A stretch of DNA of 64,000 nucleotides. Origin: Nocardia flavorosea (GTDB lineage Bacteria > Actinomycetota > Actinomycetes > Mycobacteriales > Mycobacteriaceae). The position numbers and the translations under genes were made by a program. The stretch is from contig NZ_JADLQL010000001.1 in assembly GCF_015477805.1 (NCBI RefSeq), positions 496,001-560,000 on the forward strand, read 5' to 3'. The notes under the pieces are model-generated. The model was not told the origin of the DNA, made no database searches, and saw only the letters and a list, made by a program, of their open reading frames with translations. This document shows, piece after piece, positions 8,663-25,900 of the stretch. Numbering within the stretch: the stretch's first letter is position 1; each line of letters starts with the position of its first letter.

Positions 8663-8879
8663 GATCTTGCCAGTCGGTGCGAGATCGGTCGATTCCGTTT
8701 CCGTTCGGTCCGGTGTGGTGATCTCGGCGAAGCCGAGTGATCGGGCTCAGACGAGGTACTTTCCGGGCCGCGCTCGCTGCGCGTCGAGGGGCGGACCGGG
8801 TCGAGCCGGGCGAGCAGTTCGTCGCGTTCGCCGGGGCCCAAGCGCGGCGTGTGCGCGGGAGCAGCCGCGCGTCCGAGAA

Positions 8880-9422
8880 CTACTCGTCCGCGCGGTGCGC
8901 AGCGGCGGCCCGGGCGGTCTGCTGGTAGGCGGCGGTCAGTTCGGCCAGTACTCCGTTCTCGGGTGCCGGTTTGCGGTGTAGGTGGATGTGGCGGAGTTCG
9001 TCCATGAACCGTTGTCCGAGTTCGGGGCCGCCGTCGGCGAGCAGTTGGGCGCGGATTGCGAGTTCGGGTGTGGTGGGCAGCCAGCGGGCGCCCCAGGCGC
9101 CGAGTTCGGTGAGGAGGGGGACGAGCTGGATGGCGGCTTCGGTGAGGTGGTATTCGATTTTCTGCCGGTGGCTGGGGTCGTCGTCGCGGCTGAGCAGTCC
9201 GGCGTCGACGAGTTTGGCGAGCCGGGCGGCGAGAGTGTTGGAGGCGATCCGTTCGAGGGAGGCGCCGAGCAGTTCCCGGAAGTGGGTGTTCCCGCTGAAC
9301 ATGATGTCGCGCAGGACGACGAGGCTCCAGCGGTCGCCGAGTAGTTCCATGGTCATGTTGATGGGGCATCCGGATTTTCCGGGTGCCACGCGGAGCGCCT
9401 CGGCGGAAACTGGTTGCGTCAT
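8880..9422 (-). CDS. HxlR-type winged-helix regulator
   Basis: A 180-residue regulator. The HxlR hallmark is present: a cysteine followed by the winged helix (CPINMTMELLGDRWSLVVLR, then FRELLGASLERIASNTLAAR). The family often senses electrophiles or thiol stress through that cysteine. It is transcribed divergently from a RibD-type reductase, with 59 bases between the starts and a perfect 10-bp palindrome in that gap. It is therefore likely to control both genes. Confidence 0.87.
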   Translation of the reverse strand: MTQPVSAEALRVAPGKSGCPINMTMELLGDRWSLVVLRDIMFSGNTHFRELLGASLERIASNTLAARLAKLVDAGLLSRDDDPSHRQKIEYHLTEAAIQLVPLLTELGAWGARWLPTTPELAIRAQLLADGGPELGQRFMDELRHIHLHRKPAPENGVLAELTAAYQQTARAAAAHRADE

Positions 9423-9444
9423 GAGATCAGCATAGGTAGGTTCA

Positions 9445-9454
9445 CAACCGGTTG
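9445..9454. promoter_or_regulatory. Palindrome in the HxlR / reductase divergent promoter
   Basis: CAACCGGTTG is a perfect 10-bp palindrome placed between the divergent starts at 9422 and 9482. This is where an HxlR dimer operator would be expected. Binding by this regulator is inferred. Confidence 0.5.
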
Positions 9455-9481
9455 CAGATTGAGATCAGAAAGGGTGGCCCG

Positions 9482-10126
9482 ATGAGCCAGCTCGTACGCG
9501 TGCAGAATTTCACCGTCTCCGCCGACGGTTTCGGGGCCGGCACCGGCCAGAGCCTCGACCGGCCGTTCGGCCACGCCGATCCAGGGGCCATGATGGCGTG
9601 GGCCGGCGCCACCGCCAGCTGGCCCAACCGCACCGACCCCGGTGGTACGCGCGGTCTCGACGACTATTTCACCCGCGATTTCGCGCACAATATCGGCGCG
9701 GAAATCATGGGCCGCAACAAATTCGGCCCACAGCGCGGCCCGTGGGAAAACTACGACTGGCAGGGCTGGTGGGGTGACGAACCACCGTTCCGCACCCCGG
9801 TCTTCGTCCTGACCCATTACCCGCGCCCGTCGTTCGCACTGGGCGAGACAACTTTCCACTTCCTCGACACCACCCCGGAGAAAGCGCTCGAACAGGCCTT
9901 CGCTGCCGCCGACGGTAAGGATGTGCGGATCGGAGGTGGTGTGGCGACCGTCCGCGAATTCCTCGCAGCCGATCTGATCGATGCCCTGCACGTCGTGGTC
10001 GCACCGAACGAACTGGGCGCCGGGGAACGCCTGTGGGAACGACCCGAGGACCTGCTGGATCGGTTCCATCTGGAGAAGGCACCCAGCCCGAGCGGCGTGG
10101 TGCACCACCTGTTCTGGCGACGCTGA
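9482..10126 (+). CDS. Dihydrofolate reductase family protein (RibD C-terminal type)
   Basis: A 214-residue NAD(P)H-dependent reductase fold. The pattern starts with a VQNFTVSADGFGAG strand, followed by IMGRNKFGP, and ends with the nucleotide-binding IGGGVATVREFLAADLID and the VVVAPNELGAG strand. Such stand-alone proteins are usually annotated as deaminase/reductase of unknown substrate; they are not classical folate enzymes. ATG 9482 has AAAGGG upstream. The divergent HxlR gene probably regulates it. Confidence 0.8.
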   Translation: MSQLVRVQNFTVSADGFGAGTGQSLDRPFGHADPGAMMAWAGATASWPNRTDPGGTRGLDDYFTRDFAHNIGAEIMGRNKFGPQRGPWENYDWQGWWGDEPPFRTPVFVLTHYPRPSFALGETTFHFLDTTPEKALEQAFAAADGKDVRIGGGVATVREFLAADLIDALHVVVAPNELGAGERLWERPEDLLDRFHLEKAPSPSGVVHHLFWRR

Positions 10127-10178
10127 ACAGCGCAGTGCTCCCGGCGTCCGACGACACCGGGGGTACCCAGGAATCCAC

Positions 10179-10195
10179 GCCCCGGCAGACGGGGC
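10179..10195. terminator. Hairpin between convergent reductase and katG
   Basis: A perfect 6-bp stem GCCCCG/CGGGGC closes a five-base loop within the 77-base gap between the two convergent genes. It could terminate transcription from either side. Confidence 0.4.
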
Positions 10196-10203
10196 ACGCA
10201 GGA

Positions 10204-13885
<3,682 letters not shown>

Positions 13886-13911
13886 GGGCTGTCCGACCTG
13901 TCGGACAGCCC
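13886..13911. promoter_or_regulatory. Perfect 12-bp inverted repeat just before the NRPS start
   Basis: The arm GGGCTGTCCGAC (13886-13897) is repeated in perfect inversion at 13900-13911 with a two-base centre. It ends 28 bases before the preferred GTG start at 13940. The dyad is typical of a dimeric repressor operator, though as RNA it could also form a hairpin in the leader. If translation began at the upstream GTG 13877, the repeat would lie inside the coding region, which is a further reason to prefer 13940. Confidence 0.6.
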
Positions 13912-13939
13912 GCGAAATGACGAAATCCATGGAGGTCAG

Positions 13940-16900
13940 GTGACCCAGTCCAAGCGCAACCTCGACAGCAGCCGGGAGCAGTCGGTTTCCGCGCCGGGCG
14001 GCGCGGCGGAGGTCCCCGGTAACAGCGCACGCTCGCACAACGGCAACGGCAACGGCAACGGCGCCGGGCCGGGACCGCGGCCCGGTGGTGCGCTGCGCCT
14101 GTCCGCGGCACAGCGAGGGATCTGGTTCGCCCAGCACCTGGCCGGTTCGTCCCCGATCTCGGTGGCGCAGTATGTCGAAATCGCCGGCGCGCTCGATATC
14201 GATGTCCTCGTGGCAGCGTGCGAGACCGCGGGCCACGAGTTCGGCTCCGCCTACGTACGACTGGCCGAGATCGAGGGCGAACCGTATCAGTTCGTCGACG
14301 AAAGACTGCCCTCACCGGTGTCGGTGCTGGACTTGCGCGGATACGACGACCCGGTGGCCACCGCACACGACCTGATGGTCCGCGACTATTCCGCCCCCCT
14401 GGATCTGCACAGCGACCGCCTGATGAAATGCGTTGTCTTCCAGGTCGGCCCCGACCACTACCTGTGGTATCAGCGCGCCCACCATATCGTGCTCGACGGA
14501 TTCGCCGCGGTCACCATGCTGCAGCGGATCACCGAGCTGTACAACGCGTGGCGGGCGGGGGAGCAGGCACCCGACTCCTCGGCGAAAGACCTCAGCGAAA
14601 TCGTCGACCAGGATCTGGCCTACCGGGGTTCGCCACGATTCGACAACGACCGCAACTATTGGACCGAGCACCTCGACGGCGCCCCACCCGTCGTCAGCCT
14701 CGCGGGCCGCGTCGGAAAACCCACCATCCACCCGGCTCTCGTCAGCGCCGACCTCCCCGAAAACACCGCCCGACTGCTGGACCGGGTCGTCACCGACCGC
14801 GGAACCAGCGTCACACCCGTCGTCGTCGCCGCATTCGCCACCTACCTCGCCCGGATGACCGGCAGTGACGAAGTGCTACTGAGCCTGCCGGTCTCCGGCC
14901 GGCACTCCGCAGTGCTGCGACGGTCCGGCGGGATGGTCGCCAATGTGGTGCCGCTGCGAGTCCCCGTCGCCGGCCGCGACACCGGCGACGTCATCGACCT
15001 CGTGCAAAGCGAGCTGACCAGTGCACTGCGCCGGCAACGCTACCGGCAGGAAGACATATTCCACGATATGGGGATCGCCCGCGACGAAACCGCGTCGTTC
15101 GGGCCGGCGGTCAACCTCATGATGGTCGACAACGAGATCGTGCTCGGCTCCACCACCGGCCGGTTACATGTGCTGACCTCGGGCCCCACCGCTGACCTTT
15201 TCGTCAACATCTATCCCGGCGCGGGCCGCGACAGCACCCAGATCGATTTCCAAGGCAACCCGAACATCTACAGCGGCGACGAACTCGCCACCCACCACGC
15301 CCGGTTCCTGATGTTCCTGCACGAATTCCTCGCCGGCGGGCCGGAACACCCCGTCAGCACCCTGCCGCTGCTGGAACCGGCGGAACGGACCGCGCTGCTG
15401 CCCGTACGCGGCCCGGAAAGCACCGGCGACCGGCTGCTACCCGATATCCTCACCGCCGGCGCGCACCGCGACCTCACCGCAACCGCGGTCACCACAACCA
15501 CCGACACGCTCACCTACCGCGACCTCGACACCCGTTCGTCACAGCTCGCGCGGTACCTGATCGGCCGCGGATGCGGGCCGGGAACAGCGGTCGCGATCAC
15601 GCTGCACCGGTCGGCGGAGTCGATCGTCGCGGCGTGGGCGGTCGCGAAATGCGGGGCCGCGATCGTACAGATCGATCCGGACTATCCGGCGAAACGTATC
15701 GAGCATATGGTCGCCGACAGCGACGCCCGGGTGGTGATCACTCTCGACGCGCTCCGCGACCGGCTACCGGACACCGCGCCGGTCCTGATCCTCGACGACC
15801 CCGCGACCCGGCAGGGCTGCGCGGTCAGCGACGACGGGCCCGTCACCGACACCGACCGCCTCCGCCCGCTGCGAGTAGCCGACCTCGCCTACATCACCTA
15901 CACCTCCGGTTCCACCGGAACGCCCAAAGGCGTGCAGGTCACCCACCGCGGCCTGGCCAATCTCATCACCGACCGCAGCGACACCTACGGTATGAACCCG
16001 CGCTCGCAGGTCTCCTACGCCCTCTCACCGGCCTTCGACGCATCCTTCGAACAGTTCCTGACCTGTTTCGGCAACGGCGCCACACTGGTGGTGGTACCGC
16101 CGGAGGTGATCGGCGGCGACCGGCTCACCCAACTGCTGGCCGACCGGCACATCACCCACCTGACATTGACACCGGCGATGCTGGCGACCGTGGACCCGCA
16201 TCCACTGACCGACCTGCAGGTGGTGGTCGTCGGCGGCGACGTATGCCCGCCCCATGTGATCGAACGGTGGTCGGCGCACTGCGCGATGTTCAACGAATAC
16301 GGGCCCACCGAGACCACCGTGACCGCCGCCGGCGCCCGGATCCGGCCCGGCCACGACCTCACCGTCGGCGGCCCCGTCCGCGGCGTGGCGGCAATGGTGC
16401 TGGACCGGGCACTGCAACCGGTACCGGCCGGCACCGCCGGAGAACTGTATCTGACCGGGCCCGGCCTGGCCCGCGGCTACAACCGGCGGTTCACCGACAC
16501 CGCGGCCCGGTTCGTCGCCGACCCCTACAGCGGCCGCGGGCAACGCATGTACCGCACCGGCGACCTCGCCCGCTGGACCATCCAGGATTCCGGGGTGTCG
16601 CTGGAACTGCTGGGACGCAGCGACTTCCAGGTCAAGATCCGCGGCTACCGGATCGAACCCGGCGAAATCGACGCCGCCCTCACCGCCCATCCCGATGTCG
16701 ACCTGTCGGTCACCGTCCCGGTGCACAACAACGCCGGCGCCACCGTCCTGGCCTCCTACGTCGTCCCCGTCGACGACCACCGCGCCGACCCGGCGCAACT
16801 ACAACGATTCGCCCGCGAATCCCTGCCGCCGCATATGGTGCCGGCGGTGATCATGCCGCTGGACCGGCTGCCGGTGAACGCGTTCGGCAAACTCGACCGC

Positions 16901-19900
16901 GCCGCGCTACCGGAACCGGAATTCGGGGCCGCCCCGGCCGGGCGCGCCCCCGAAACCGCCCGCGAAATCCTGATGGCCGGCCTGTTCAGCGAGATCCTCG
17001 GCGTCCCGCAAGTCGGCGCCGACGACAGCTTCTTCGCCCTCGGCGGCGACAGTATCCTGTCGATCCAGCTGGTGGCCCGCGCCAAAGCCGTCGGCCTGGG
17101 CTTCTCCACCCAAGACGTGTTCGAACACAAAACCGTCGCCGCCTTGGCCGCCATGGCCACCGAAGCCGGCGGCGCCCCGCAACTACGCGAACTCCCCGGC
17201 GGCGGCACCGGCCCGATCCCGCTCGCACCGATCGTGCACGCCATGCTCGACCGCGGACACTACGACCGGTTCGCGCAGGCCACCCTCGTCGAACTACCCG
17301 ACCGGATCGACCCCGGCCATCTCGTACGCGCCCTGCAGACCCTGCTGGACCGCCACGACATGCTGCGCGCGACCCTGCACCGCACCGCCTCCGGCGACCA
17401 CCGCCTCGACGTCGCGGCCCCCGGCAGCGTCGACGCCGCCACCGTACTCACCCACACGACCCTGCCCGACCGCGACGCCACCGAGGTCGACCGGCAGCTA
17501 CAGGCGGCCGCGGACCGCCTCGACCCCGCCACCGGTGTGCTGGTGCAGGCCGTCCGCATGCAGGACGGCGCCGGCACAGGCCCGGACCTGCTGTGGCTGG
17601 TGGTCCATCACCTCGCCGTCGACGCGGTGTCGTGGCGGATCCTGCTCGCCGACCTCGCCCACACCTGGCTGCAGGTGTCCACCGGTGAGGACCCGCAACC
17701 CGGCGCCGGCACCACCTCGGTGCGGCGCTGGGTCCACGGACTGACCGAACGAGCCGCCGCGCGGCGCCCAGCCGAACTCCCGCACTGGCGCGAGGTCCTC
17801 GCCGGCGGTGAACGGCTACTCGGGTCGCGGCCACTGGACCCCGAACGAGATGTCATGGCCGGCGCCGGCCGGATCCGGTTACGGATCCCGGCCGATATCA
17901 CCGAAGCCGTGCTCACCACCCTCCCGGCCCGGTTCCACGGCAGCGCCAACGACCCACTGCTGGCAGCGCTGGCGCTGGCGCTGGCGCAATGGCGCAACCG
18001 CCGCGGCGGCGATCCCGCCGGACCGGAACTGATCTCGCTGGAAGGCCACGGCCGCGAAGAGCAGGCCGTACCCGGCGCAGACCTCAGCGCCACCGTCGGC
18101 TGGTTCACCACCCGGTTCCCGGTCCGGCTCGAAATGTCCGGCGTCGACCTCGACGACGCCTTCGCCGGCGGCCCCGCCGCGGGGTCGGCGATCAAACAGG
18201 TGAAGGAACAACTGCGCGCGGTCCCCGACAACGGGATCGGCTACGGGATGCTGCGTTACCTCGACCCCGTGGGCAGCGCTGAACTCGGGAGCACGCCGGA
18301 ACCCCAGATCAGTTTCAACTATCTGGGGCGGGTGGGTGTCCGCGACCACTCGGGGGCGTGGACACCCACCACCGAATTCACCTCGCTGACCGCGACCACG
18401 GATCCGCGGATGGCGCTGCCCGCGGTCCTGGACGTGAACGCGATCGCCGAAGCCGGCCCCGACGGCCTCGAACTGGACGCCACCTGGGAGTTCGCGCAGA
18501 ACATCGTATCCGCCGGCGAGATAGCGGAATTGGCCGACCTGTGGGCGGCGGCCCTGCACGGCCTGGCCGCGCATCTGCACACCGAACCCGCCGGCGGGTT
18601 CACCCCGTCCGATTTCCCGCTGGTCCCGGTCACACAGGACGTTATCGACGGCTGGTCGCGGGAATTCCCGGCAATGACCGATGTGTGGCCGTTGACGGCG
18701 CTGCAGACCGGGCTGCTGTTCCACACCCGCTACGACCGTGACGGCGACGACAGCTACATCGTGCAGGCGACACTGACCCTGGCCGGCGAGGTGGACCAGC
18801 AGCGCATGCGTCAGGCCGCGCAAACACTGATCGACCGCCACGACAGCCTGCGCACCGCATTCGTCGAAACAGCAGACGGCCCCCGCCAGATCGTGCTGCA
18901 CGGTGTCCGGGCCGACTGGCGCGTCACCGACCTCCGCGGCCACGACCCCGCCGCCCGCGACCGCGAACTCAGGCGCCGCACCACCGAAGCGGCGGCACCG
19001 TTCGACCCCGCCCGCCCGCCGCTGCTGCGGTTCCAGCTCCTGCGAACCGGCACGAGCGAATACCGGCTGTTGATCACCAACCATCACCTCGTGCTGGACG
19101 GCTGGTCGATGCCGCTGCTGATCCACCAACTGCTCGTGCTGTACACCAACGACGGTGACGGCGGCGAGCTCGCAGCCCCCCGATCGTTCCGGGACTACCT
19201 GCAGTGGCTGCACACCCAGGACGACGCCGCCGCCACCGCCGCCTGGCAGCGGATGCTGGCCGGGGTCGAGCACCCGACCCGGGTCACCGGCCGCCCGGAC
19301 CGCACCGGCAGCGCACCCAGCGGTGAGGCCGGACTCGACCTCGACCCCGCCACCGCCGCCGCAGTGCTCGATCTGGGCCGCTCCCACGGCGTCACCGCCG
19401 GCACCGCCATCCAGGTGGCGTGGGCGATGCTGCTCGCCACCCGCACCGGAACATCCGATGTGGTGTTCGGCAATACGGTCTCGCACCGGCCGCCGCAACT
19501 CCTCGGCGTCGAACACATGGTGGGCCTGTTCATCAATACCCTGCCCGTCCGGGTCCGGCTCGACCCCCGCGAAACCGTCGGCGACCTGCTTACCCGGGTG
19601 CAGTCCGAACAGGCCGCGATGCTCGAACACCGCCATATCGGTCTGGCGGAACTGCAGCGCGCCACCGGAATCGCCGATATGTTCGACACCGTCACGGTGC
19701 TGGAATCCTATCCACTGGACCGGGAAGGCCTCGCCCGCGACCTCGCCGCCGCCGGACTGCAACTGATCGACCTCGACGCCCAGGACGCCACCCCCTACCC
19801 GCTGAGCCTGCAAGTCACCCCGCCGCGCCCCACCGGCGACGACGACCCCGGCGCCTACACGGTCACCCTGCGCTACGCCACCGACCGGTTCGACACCGAA

Positions 19901-22900
19901 CAGGCCACCGCCGTGCTCCGGCAATTCGAACAGATCCTCACCCGGCTGGTCACCGACCCCGGCACCCGCACCGCCGCCATCACCCCCGGCCACGACCCCG
20001 GTGAACCGCTACCGGCCACCGGCGGGCCCGCGGTCCCCGAACGCACCCTCCACGACATCCTCACCGCCACCGCCGACCGGTACCCGGACGCGGCCGCCGT
20101 ACGATCCGGCGACACCACCCTCACCTACCGGGAACTGCAGCAACGCGCCGGCGACCTCGCCGCCCGGCTCACCGGCCACGGCGCCCGCCCCGAAACATTC
20201 GTCGCCCTGGCACTCCCGCGATCGATCGACCTGGTCGTCGCGATCTGGGCAGTCGCGCACACCGGTGCCGCGTTCATCCCCCTCGATCCCGCCAACCCCA
20301 CCGAACGGCTCGCCCGGATGCTCACGGATGCAGGCAGCACCCTGGGCGTCACCACCGGCCCCACCGCCGCACACCTACCCGGCACCGTCGACTGGCTGAC
20401 CCTCGACGACACCCCCCACACCCCGCCGCCGGCACCCGCACAACCCGCCACACCCGCCGGCACCGCCTACCTCATCTTCACCTCCGGCTCCACCGGCACC
20501 CCGAAAGCGGTGCAGGTGCCCCACCGCGGCCTGGCCGACATCGTCGCCGCCCACACCGACGCCTTCGGCGCGGACACCACATCCACGGTGCTACAGGTCG
20601 CCTCACCCGGTTTCGACGCCAGCGTCTCGGAACTGCTACTGGCACACGGCAACGGCGCCTGCCTGCTGATCGCACCCCCCGACGTGTACGGCGGCCCAGA
20701 CCTGACCGAACTGCTGCGCAGCGAACACGTCACCCACGCCATCATCACCCCGTCCGTACTGAACACCATGGACCCGGCGCGGCTACCGGACCTCACCACG
20801 ATCGCCGTCGTCGGTGAAGCCACCGGCACCGACACCGTGAACCGGTGGGCGCCCGGCCGGCGGCTGATGAACCATTACGGCCCGACCGAAACCACCATCT
20901 GGGCCACCGGATCCACCGCCCTACAGCCCAGGGAACCGGTTACGATCGGCGGCCCCATCCGCGGCGTCTCGGTAGCCGTCCTCGATATGTGGCTACGACC
21001 GGTACCGGCCGGGGTCGCCGGAGAGCTGTACCTCGGCGGACCGGGCCTCGCGCACGGCTATGCCGGCCGGCCCGCCACCACCGCCGCCCGTTTCGTCGCC
21101 GACCCGCACGCCGCCCACGGTGAACGCCTCTACCGCACCGGCGACGCCGTGCGCTGGATACCCGGCCGCACCGGACCCGAACTGGAATATCTGGGCCGTA
21201 CCGATCAACAGGTCAAAATCCACGGCCTGCGCATCGAACCGGGAGAGATCGACACCGAACTCACCCGCCACCCGGCCGTGGCCGGCGCCGCCACCGTCAC
21301 CCGCACCGGCCCCACCGGCGAACCGATCCTGGTGTCCTATGTCGTCGCCGCACCCGGAGCAACCCTGGACACGACCGCACTACACAACCAACTCGACCGC
21401 ACCCTCGCCCACTACATGAACCCCGCCGCGATCGTGGAACTCGGCCGGATGCCGGTCACCGCCACCGGAAAAATCGACCGGAAAGCACTGCAACACTACG
21501 AATTCACCGCCCCCGACACCACCGGCCGGGCTCCCGCCGACCCCGCCGAACAGCTCATCGCCGACCTGTTCGCGCAGGTCCTGAACGTGGACAGCGCCAA
21601 CGTATCCGCCGACAGCAACTTCTTCGCCCTCGGCGGCGACAGTATCGTCTCCATGCGCCTGGTCGCCCTCGCCAAAGCCGCCGGGCTCATCCTCACCCCC
21701 CGCGAAGTGTTCGAAGGCAAAACGCCTGCCGCGCTCGCCGCCACCGCCCGCCGCGACACCCCCGCCACCGACACCGACGACACGAGATCCCCGCTCATCG
21801 CACTCGACGACTCCGAGACCGCCGCCCTGCGCCGTGAATATCCCGGCCTGGCCGACGTGTGGCCGTTGTCGCCGATGCAATCCGGTATCCACTTCCACTC
21901 CACCTTCACCGGCGACACACACACCCGCACCGCCGACAACTACACCGTCCAAACCGCCATCGACCTCACCGGCGAGATCGACACCGGCCGCCTGCACCGC
22001 GCCACCCAGGCACTGATCGACCGTCACGACATCCTGCGCGCGGCATTCACCGAAACCACCGCCGGACCCCGCCAGATCGTCCTCCGCCACGCCGACACCG
22101 ACTTCCGGGAAATCGACCTCACCACCGACCCCCGCCCGGCCACCGATATCGCCGCCGCCGACGCCGCCACCGGATTCGACCTGACCGCGCCACCACTCAT
22201 CCGGTTCACCCTGCTCCACCTCGAACCCGGCGTGCACCGGCTACTGGTCACCAACCATCACGTGATCCTCGACGGCTGGTCCATGCCGCTGCTCATGGGT
22301 GAACTCCTCGAAAACTACGGTGCACCCGAACGGATCGGCACCACCGGACCCGCACCCTCCTACCGCGACTACCTGACCTGGCTGCGACGCCAAGACCCGG
22401 CCACCTCCAAAGCCGCCTGGGCGCACGAATACGCGGACGTGGATTCCCCGACCCGCGTCGCCCGCGGCACCGGCGCCGCCGGCCCCGCCGCCGAGGTGAA
22501 CGCCGACCTGCCCGCCGACCTCCACAGCGCGCTGCGCGAGGTCGCCGCCGATACCGCCGTCACCGTCAACACGGCGATCGCCGCGGCCTGGGCACTGAAC
22601 CTGCGCGTCCTCACCGGCGACACCGACGTGATCTTCGGTTCCGCGGTATCGGGCCGGCCCCCCGAACTACCGGATGTGGACCGCGCCCTCGGCATGTTCC
22701 TCAACACCATCCCGGTCCGGGTCCGGCTCGACCCGGCGCAGACACTGCACGACCTGCTGACCGGCATCCAGGAACAGCACGCCCGCATGCTCGACCACCA
22801 CTACATCGGGCTGCCCGAAATCCAGCGCAGCGCCGGCGTCACCGAACTGTTCGATACCGCCATCGCATACCAATCGTTCCCCGTCGACCGTCCCGCCCTG

Positions 22901-25900
22901 CAGCAACTCGTCGACTCCGCGGGCCTGCGCGTCGGCGATATCACCGGCGTCGACGCCACCCCGTTCCCACTGAGCCTGGTCGTCGCCCCCACCGGCGACG
23001 GCTCACCCGGCCTGCGAATCAGTCTCCGTTTCCTCACCGGCGAATTCGACGCCACCCGCGCCTACCACATCCTCACCCGCTTCGTCGACGCCCTGACCCG
23101 CATCGCCCGCGAACCCGCCACCCGCCTCGGCACGCTCGCACTACCCGGCGCACCCGCGCCCACCCACCCCGACACCGCCCACCACACCCCGGACACCCTC
23201 GCCGGCATCCTCACCGCCACCGCCGCCGCCACGCCCGGCGCCGTCGCCGCCCACTACGGTGGAACAACCCTCACCTACCGAGAACTCGACGAACAATCCA
23301 ACCGGCTCGCCCGCGCCCTGCTGCGCCGCGGCGCCCACCCCGACCGGATCACCGCGATCGCGCTCCCACGATCCCTGCACGGGGTCGTCGCGCTGTGGGC
23401 CGCCGCCAAAGCCGGCACCCCGTTCGTCCCGATCGACCCGAACCTGCCCGCCGGGCGGATCGAATTCCTGCTGTCGGATTCGGCAGCACAACTCGGCATC
23501 ACCGATACCGCCACCACACCGAACCTGCCCGACGGCATCGACTGGCTCATCGTCGACAACGAACCGGACCGCCGCAACCTGGCCGCCGAATCACCGCAAC
23601 CCATCACCGACACCGACCGCGGCACCGCCCTGCACCCCGACCGCAACGCCTACGTCATCTACACCTCCGGCTCCACCGGCACCCCCAAAGGTGTCCTCGT
23701 CGGCCACCGCGCCCTCACCGACGTCGTCGCCGCCCAACACCGCACACTGCACGTCGACGAAAACTCCACGGTCCTGCAAGTCGCGTCCCCCAGTTTCGAC
23801 GCCAACCTGTTCGAACTGCTCATGGCACACGGGTCCGGCGCACGACTGGTCATCGCACCCCCCGACGTGTACGGCGGCCGCGAACTCGCCGACCTCATCC
23901 GCCGCGAACACATCACCCACGCGGTGATCACACCGTCCGCCCTGGCCACCATCCCCACCGACGACCTCCCCGGCCTACGGGTCCTGGCCACCGCCGGCGA
24001 ACCCGTCGGCCCGGAACTGGTCGAACGATGGGCACCCGGCCGCACCATGATCAACCTCTACGGCCCCAGCGAAACCACCATCTGGGCCACCGCCGGCGAA
24101 CTGGTCACCACCGCACCCATCGGCATCGGCCGCCCCGTCGGCCCCGTCGCCGCCACCGTCCTCGACACCTGGCTACGGCCCGTCCCGAACGGCGCAACCG
24201 GCGAACTGTACCTGTTCGGGCCCGGCCTGGCCGAAGGCTATATCGACCGGCCCGGACTGACCGCCGCCCGGTTCATCGCCTGCCCGTTCGCCCCCGACGG
24301 CGCCCGCATGTACCGCACCGGCGATATCGTCCGCCGCAACCCCGGCGGCGACCTCGAATTCGTCGGCCGCAACGACTTCCAGGTCAAAGTCCGCGGCTCC
24401 CGCGTCGAACTCGGCGAAATCGACGCCGTCCTGTCGGCCCGCCCCGACATCACCTTCGCCACCACCCTCGCCCACACCGGCGACGGAGGCCCGGCACGAC
24501 TGGTGTCCTATGTGGTACCCGCACCGGAGGCGACCGTATCGGTCGAAACACTCACCGACGCACTCGCCGACGCACTCCCCACCTACATGGTCCCCGCCGC
24601 GATCATCGTCCTCGACGACGTACCGCTGACCGCCCACGGCAAACTCGACCGCGACCGCCTCCCCGAACCGGTATTCACCACCCGCGAATACCGCGCCCCC
24701 GCCACACCGGCCGAAAAACTCGTCGCCGACACCTACGCCCAAGTCCTCGACGTCCACCAGGTCGGCGCCGACGACAACTTCTTCGCCCTCGGCGGCGACT
24801 CGCTCAGCGCCTCGCTGGCCGTGGCCCGCATCGGCGCCGCCCTCGATATCCGGATACCGGTCCGCGTCCTGTTCGAAGCCCCCACCGTTGCCGACCTCGC
24901 CCACCACACCACCACCCAGCGCGGCGGCCACCGCATACCGCTCACCGCCCGCCCCCACCCCGAACCCATCCCGCTGTCGCTGGCCCAGCAGCGCATGTGG
25001 TTCCTCAACCGGTTCGAACCCCAATCGGCCGCCTACAACATCCCCGTGATGCTGCGCCTCACCGGCCACCTCGACACCGCCGCACTGCGCGCCGCACTCA
25101 CCGACGTCACCGCCCGCCACGAAGTGCTGCGCACCATCTACCCCGAAACCGCCGGCGAACCCCGGCAACAAATCCTGACCGACCCCGAACCACCCCTGCA
25201 CACCGTCCCCGCCGACCCCGCAACCCTCACCGACACCGTGACCGCGTTCATCCGCACCGGTTTCGACGTCACCACCGAAGTCCCACTCCGCATCGGACTG
25301 TTCGACCTCGGCACCGGCGAATACATGCTCGTCCTCGTCGTCCACCACATCGCCGGCGACGGACAATCCATGGGCCCACTGGCCCGCGACGTCGTCACCG
25401 CCTACGCGGCCCGCGCCGCCGGCCACGCACCCCACTGGCAGCCCCTACCCGTCCAATACGCCGACTACGCACTCTGGCAACGAGACGTCCTCGGCGCTGC
25501 CGACGACCCCGAATCGCTCCTGTCCACCCAACTGCGGTACTGGCGCGACACCCTCACCGACGCCCCCGACCGACTCGACCTGCCCACCGACCGCCCCCGC
25601 CCACCGGTCGCCTCCCTCACCGGCGGCCGCATCCCCATCGACATCGACACCGGCCTGCACACCCGGCTACGCGAACTCGCCCACACCCACGGCACCTCCC
25701 TGTTCATGGTGATGCACGCCGCCCTCGCCGCCACCCTCGGCCGGCTCAGCGGCAGCGACGATATCGTCATCGGCACCCCCATAGCCGGACGCGGCGAACC
25801 CGGCCTCGACGACCTCGTCGGCATGTTCGTCAACACCCTCGCCCTGCGCACCCCCCTCGACACCGGCGAACCGTTCACCGACCACCTCACCCGCACCCGC

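Noticed and set aside
17879..19993. A 704-codon minus-strand frame inside the NRPS gene
   Set aside because: Gly/Val-rich product without motifs, directly opposite well-defined E and C domains.
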